Assembly (NCBI GenBank): GCA_029974635.1 | Contig: JARKQY010000002.1 | Span: forward strand, 1-64,000 | DNA: 64,000 bases | DNA from: Bacillota bacterium | GTDB taxonomy: Bacteria; Bacillota; UBA4882; UBA8346 | Reading direction: 5' to 3' | In this document: positions 63,571 through 64,000 of the stretch, in pieces | Numbering within the stretch: position 1 is the first letter of the stretch | How the letters are laid out: every line of letters begins with the position of its first letter | The notes under the pieces: model-generated | What the model was told of the DNA's origin: nothing | The model's input: only the letters and a program-made list of their open reading frames with translations | Databases searched by the model: none | Position numbers and translations under genes: made by a program

Positions 63571-64000
63571 CGTTTTTCCGAAATTCGAAACTATTTCGTT
63601 TGCTTAGTAAATAATATGATTTTCTGCTAGTCTGACACATAATTTATTTTCTCACATTACTTCATTTTTTGAACATAAATTTTTCCTTCTTAATCTGTAA
63701 TCCATAAAACTCATCAACTCATTTTAAATACAACTACAGCAAACAGACTATACCCTTAATTATTTAAAAAAGTAACAATTATTTAAAGTTTCTGAAAAAT
63801 GTTCCTGGACATTTCTAGCAAATCATTTTACAATAGAAAACACCGGACGGCAGGCAAAGGCGCTTTTTTCCACTTTGACTATTTCAAATTATATGTCTAA
63901 AGCATTGCGGGTACGAAATATGAGAAAAGAAGTAGAAATTAAAAGAAACTAATTGAAGGTGGATGGGGGCAGAACACCCCAGGCGCAAGTTGTTTGCGAG

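Larger units (their letters stand above)
63229..64000. other. Gene-free AT-rich end of the window
   Basis: Contains the ROK-type motif (63383-63403), a 16-base palindrome (63471-63486), a long hairpin (63528-63570) and AT-rich DNA. No coding frame with a start and ribosome binding site was found. Confidence 0.55.

Noticed and set aside
1-64000. CRISPR arrays, tRNA or rRNA genes, insertion sequences, prophage
   Set aside because: No regularly spaced exact repeats, no recognised RNA gene and no transposase or integrase frame were seen on either strand.

Overview
The window reads as a carbohydrate-degrading, probably anaerobic bacterium of the Firmicutes (Bacillota) lineage. Supporting signs are GGAGG-type ribosome binding sites throughout, a ribDE-ribBA-ribH operon behind an FMN riboswitch with an intrinsic terminator, DegV, a UgtP-like glycolipid synthase next to a YkoP-like protein, and many hairpin-plus-T terminators. 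Two features hint at a diderm (outer-membrane) cell: a secreted protein that looks like a beta-barrel and ends in aromatic Phe, and a sugar-binding protein with a cleavable signal but no lipobox Cys. The lineage and the diderm reading are inferences. No rRNA, tRNA, CRISPR array, intact transposon or phage gene was seen.

Layout: 1-2560 is the 3' part of a secreted multi-CBM GH87-type alpha-1,3-glucanase, followed by about 1 kb without a convincing gene. 3607-11421 holds an aconitase-like hydratase, a small membrane protein and a mostly uncharacterised minus-strand group (pseudo-rhomboid, leucine-rich repeat protein, J-domain coiled-coil protein, tail-anchored coiled-coil protein, 319-aa membrane protein). 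11756-18108 is plus-strand: DegV, a GH1 glucosidase, then a tight operon of glycolipid glycosyltransferase, MFS transporter, NodB deacetylase and YkoP-like protein. 18267-22421 has a dead methyltransferase fragment and then the riboswitch-controlled riboflavin operon. 22478-27646 has a GH20 hexosaminidase, a small hypothetical gene, the putative beta-barrel protein, a TPR protein and a small membrane protein. 27794-31505 is a redox-type membrane module (polyferredoxin and CcdA/SafE-like protein) next to a NarL-type two-component system.

31784-44643 is the chitin region: nitroreductase, YdcF-like protein, GH94 chitobiose phosphorylase, phosphohexomutase, GH18 chitinase, a sugar ABC transporter (two permeases and a binding protein, no ATPase) and a ROK repressor. 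45063-49261 is a signalling block (FIST sensor protein, GAF-GGDEF cyclase, HD-GYP phosphodiesterase). 49302-59866 is mixed: VOC protein, glucosaminidase, MFS, ClpP, membrane protein, GH42 galactosidase, DEAD-box helicase, a FIST-C-like protein with an 82-aa partner, and a beta-carbonic-anhydrase-like protein. 60060-63228 encodes two secreted enzymes, GH76 and GH64, both carrying beta/gamma-crystallin domains.

How it fits together: the secreted enzymes cover alpha-1,3-glucan (GH87), chitin (GH18), alpha-1,6-mannan (GH76) and beta-1,3-glucan (GH64), the main polymers of fungal and yeast walls. The cytoplasmic GH94 phosphorylase and adjacent mutase could take up the chitin product and convert it. 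A recurring operator-like motif, TCA-N3-TGA followed by an A-rich run, is found before GH20, GH18, the ABC binding protein, the ROK gene (twice) and GH64. This suggests one regulon run by the local ROK repressor and is the most interesting signal in the window.
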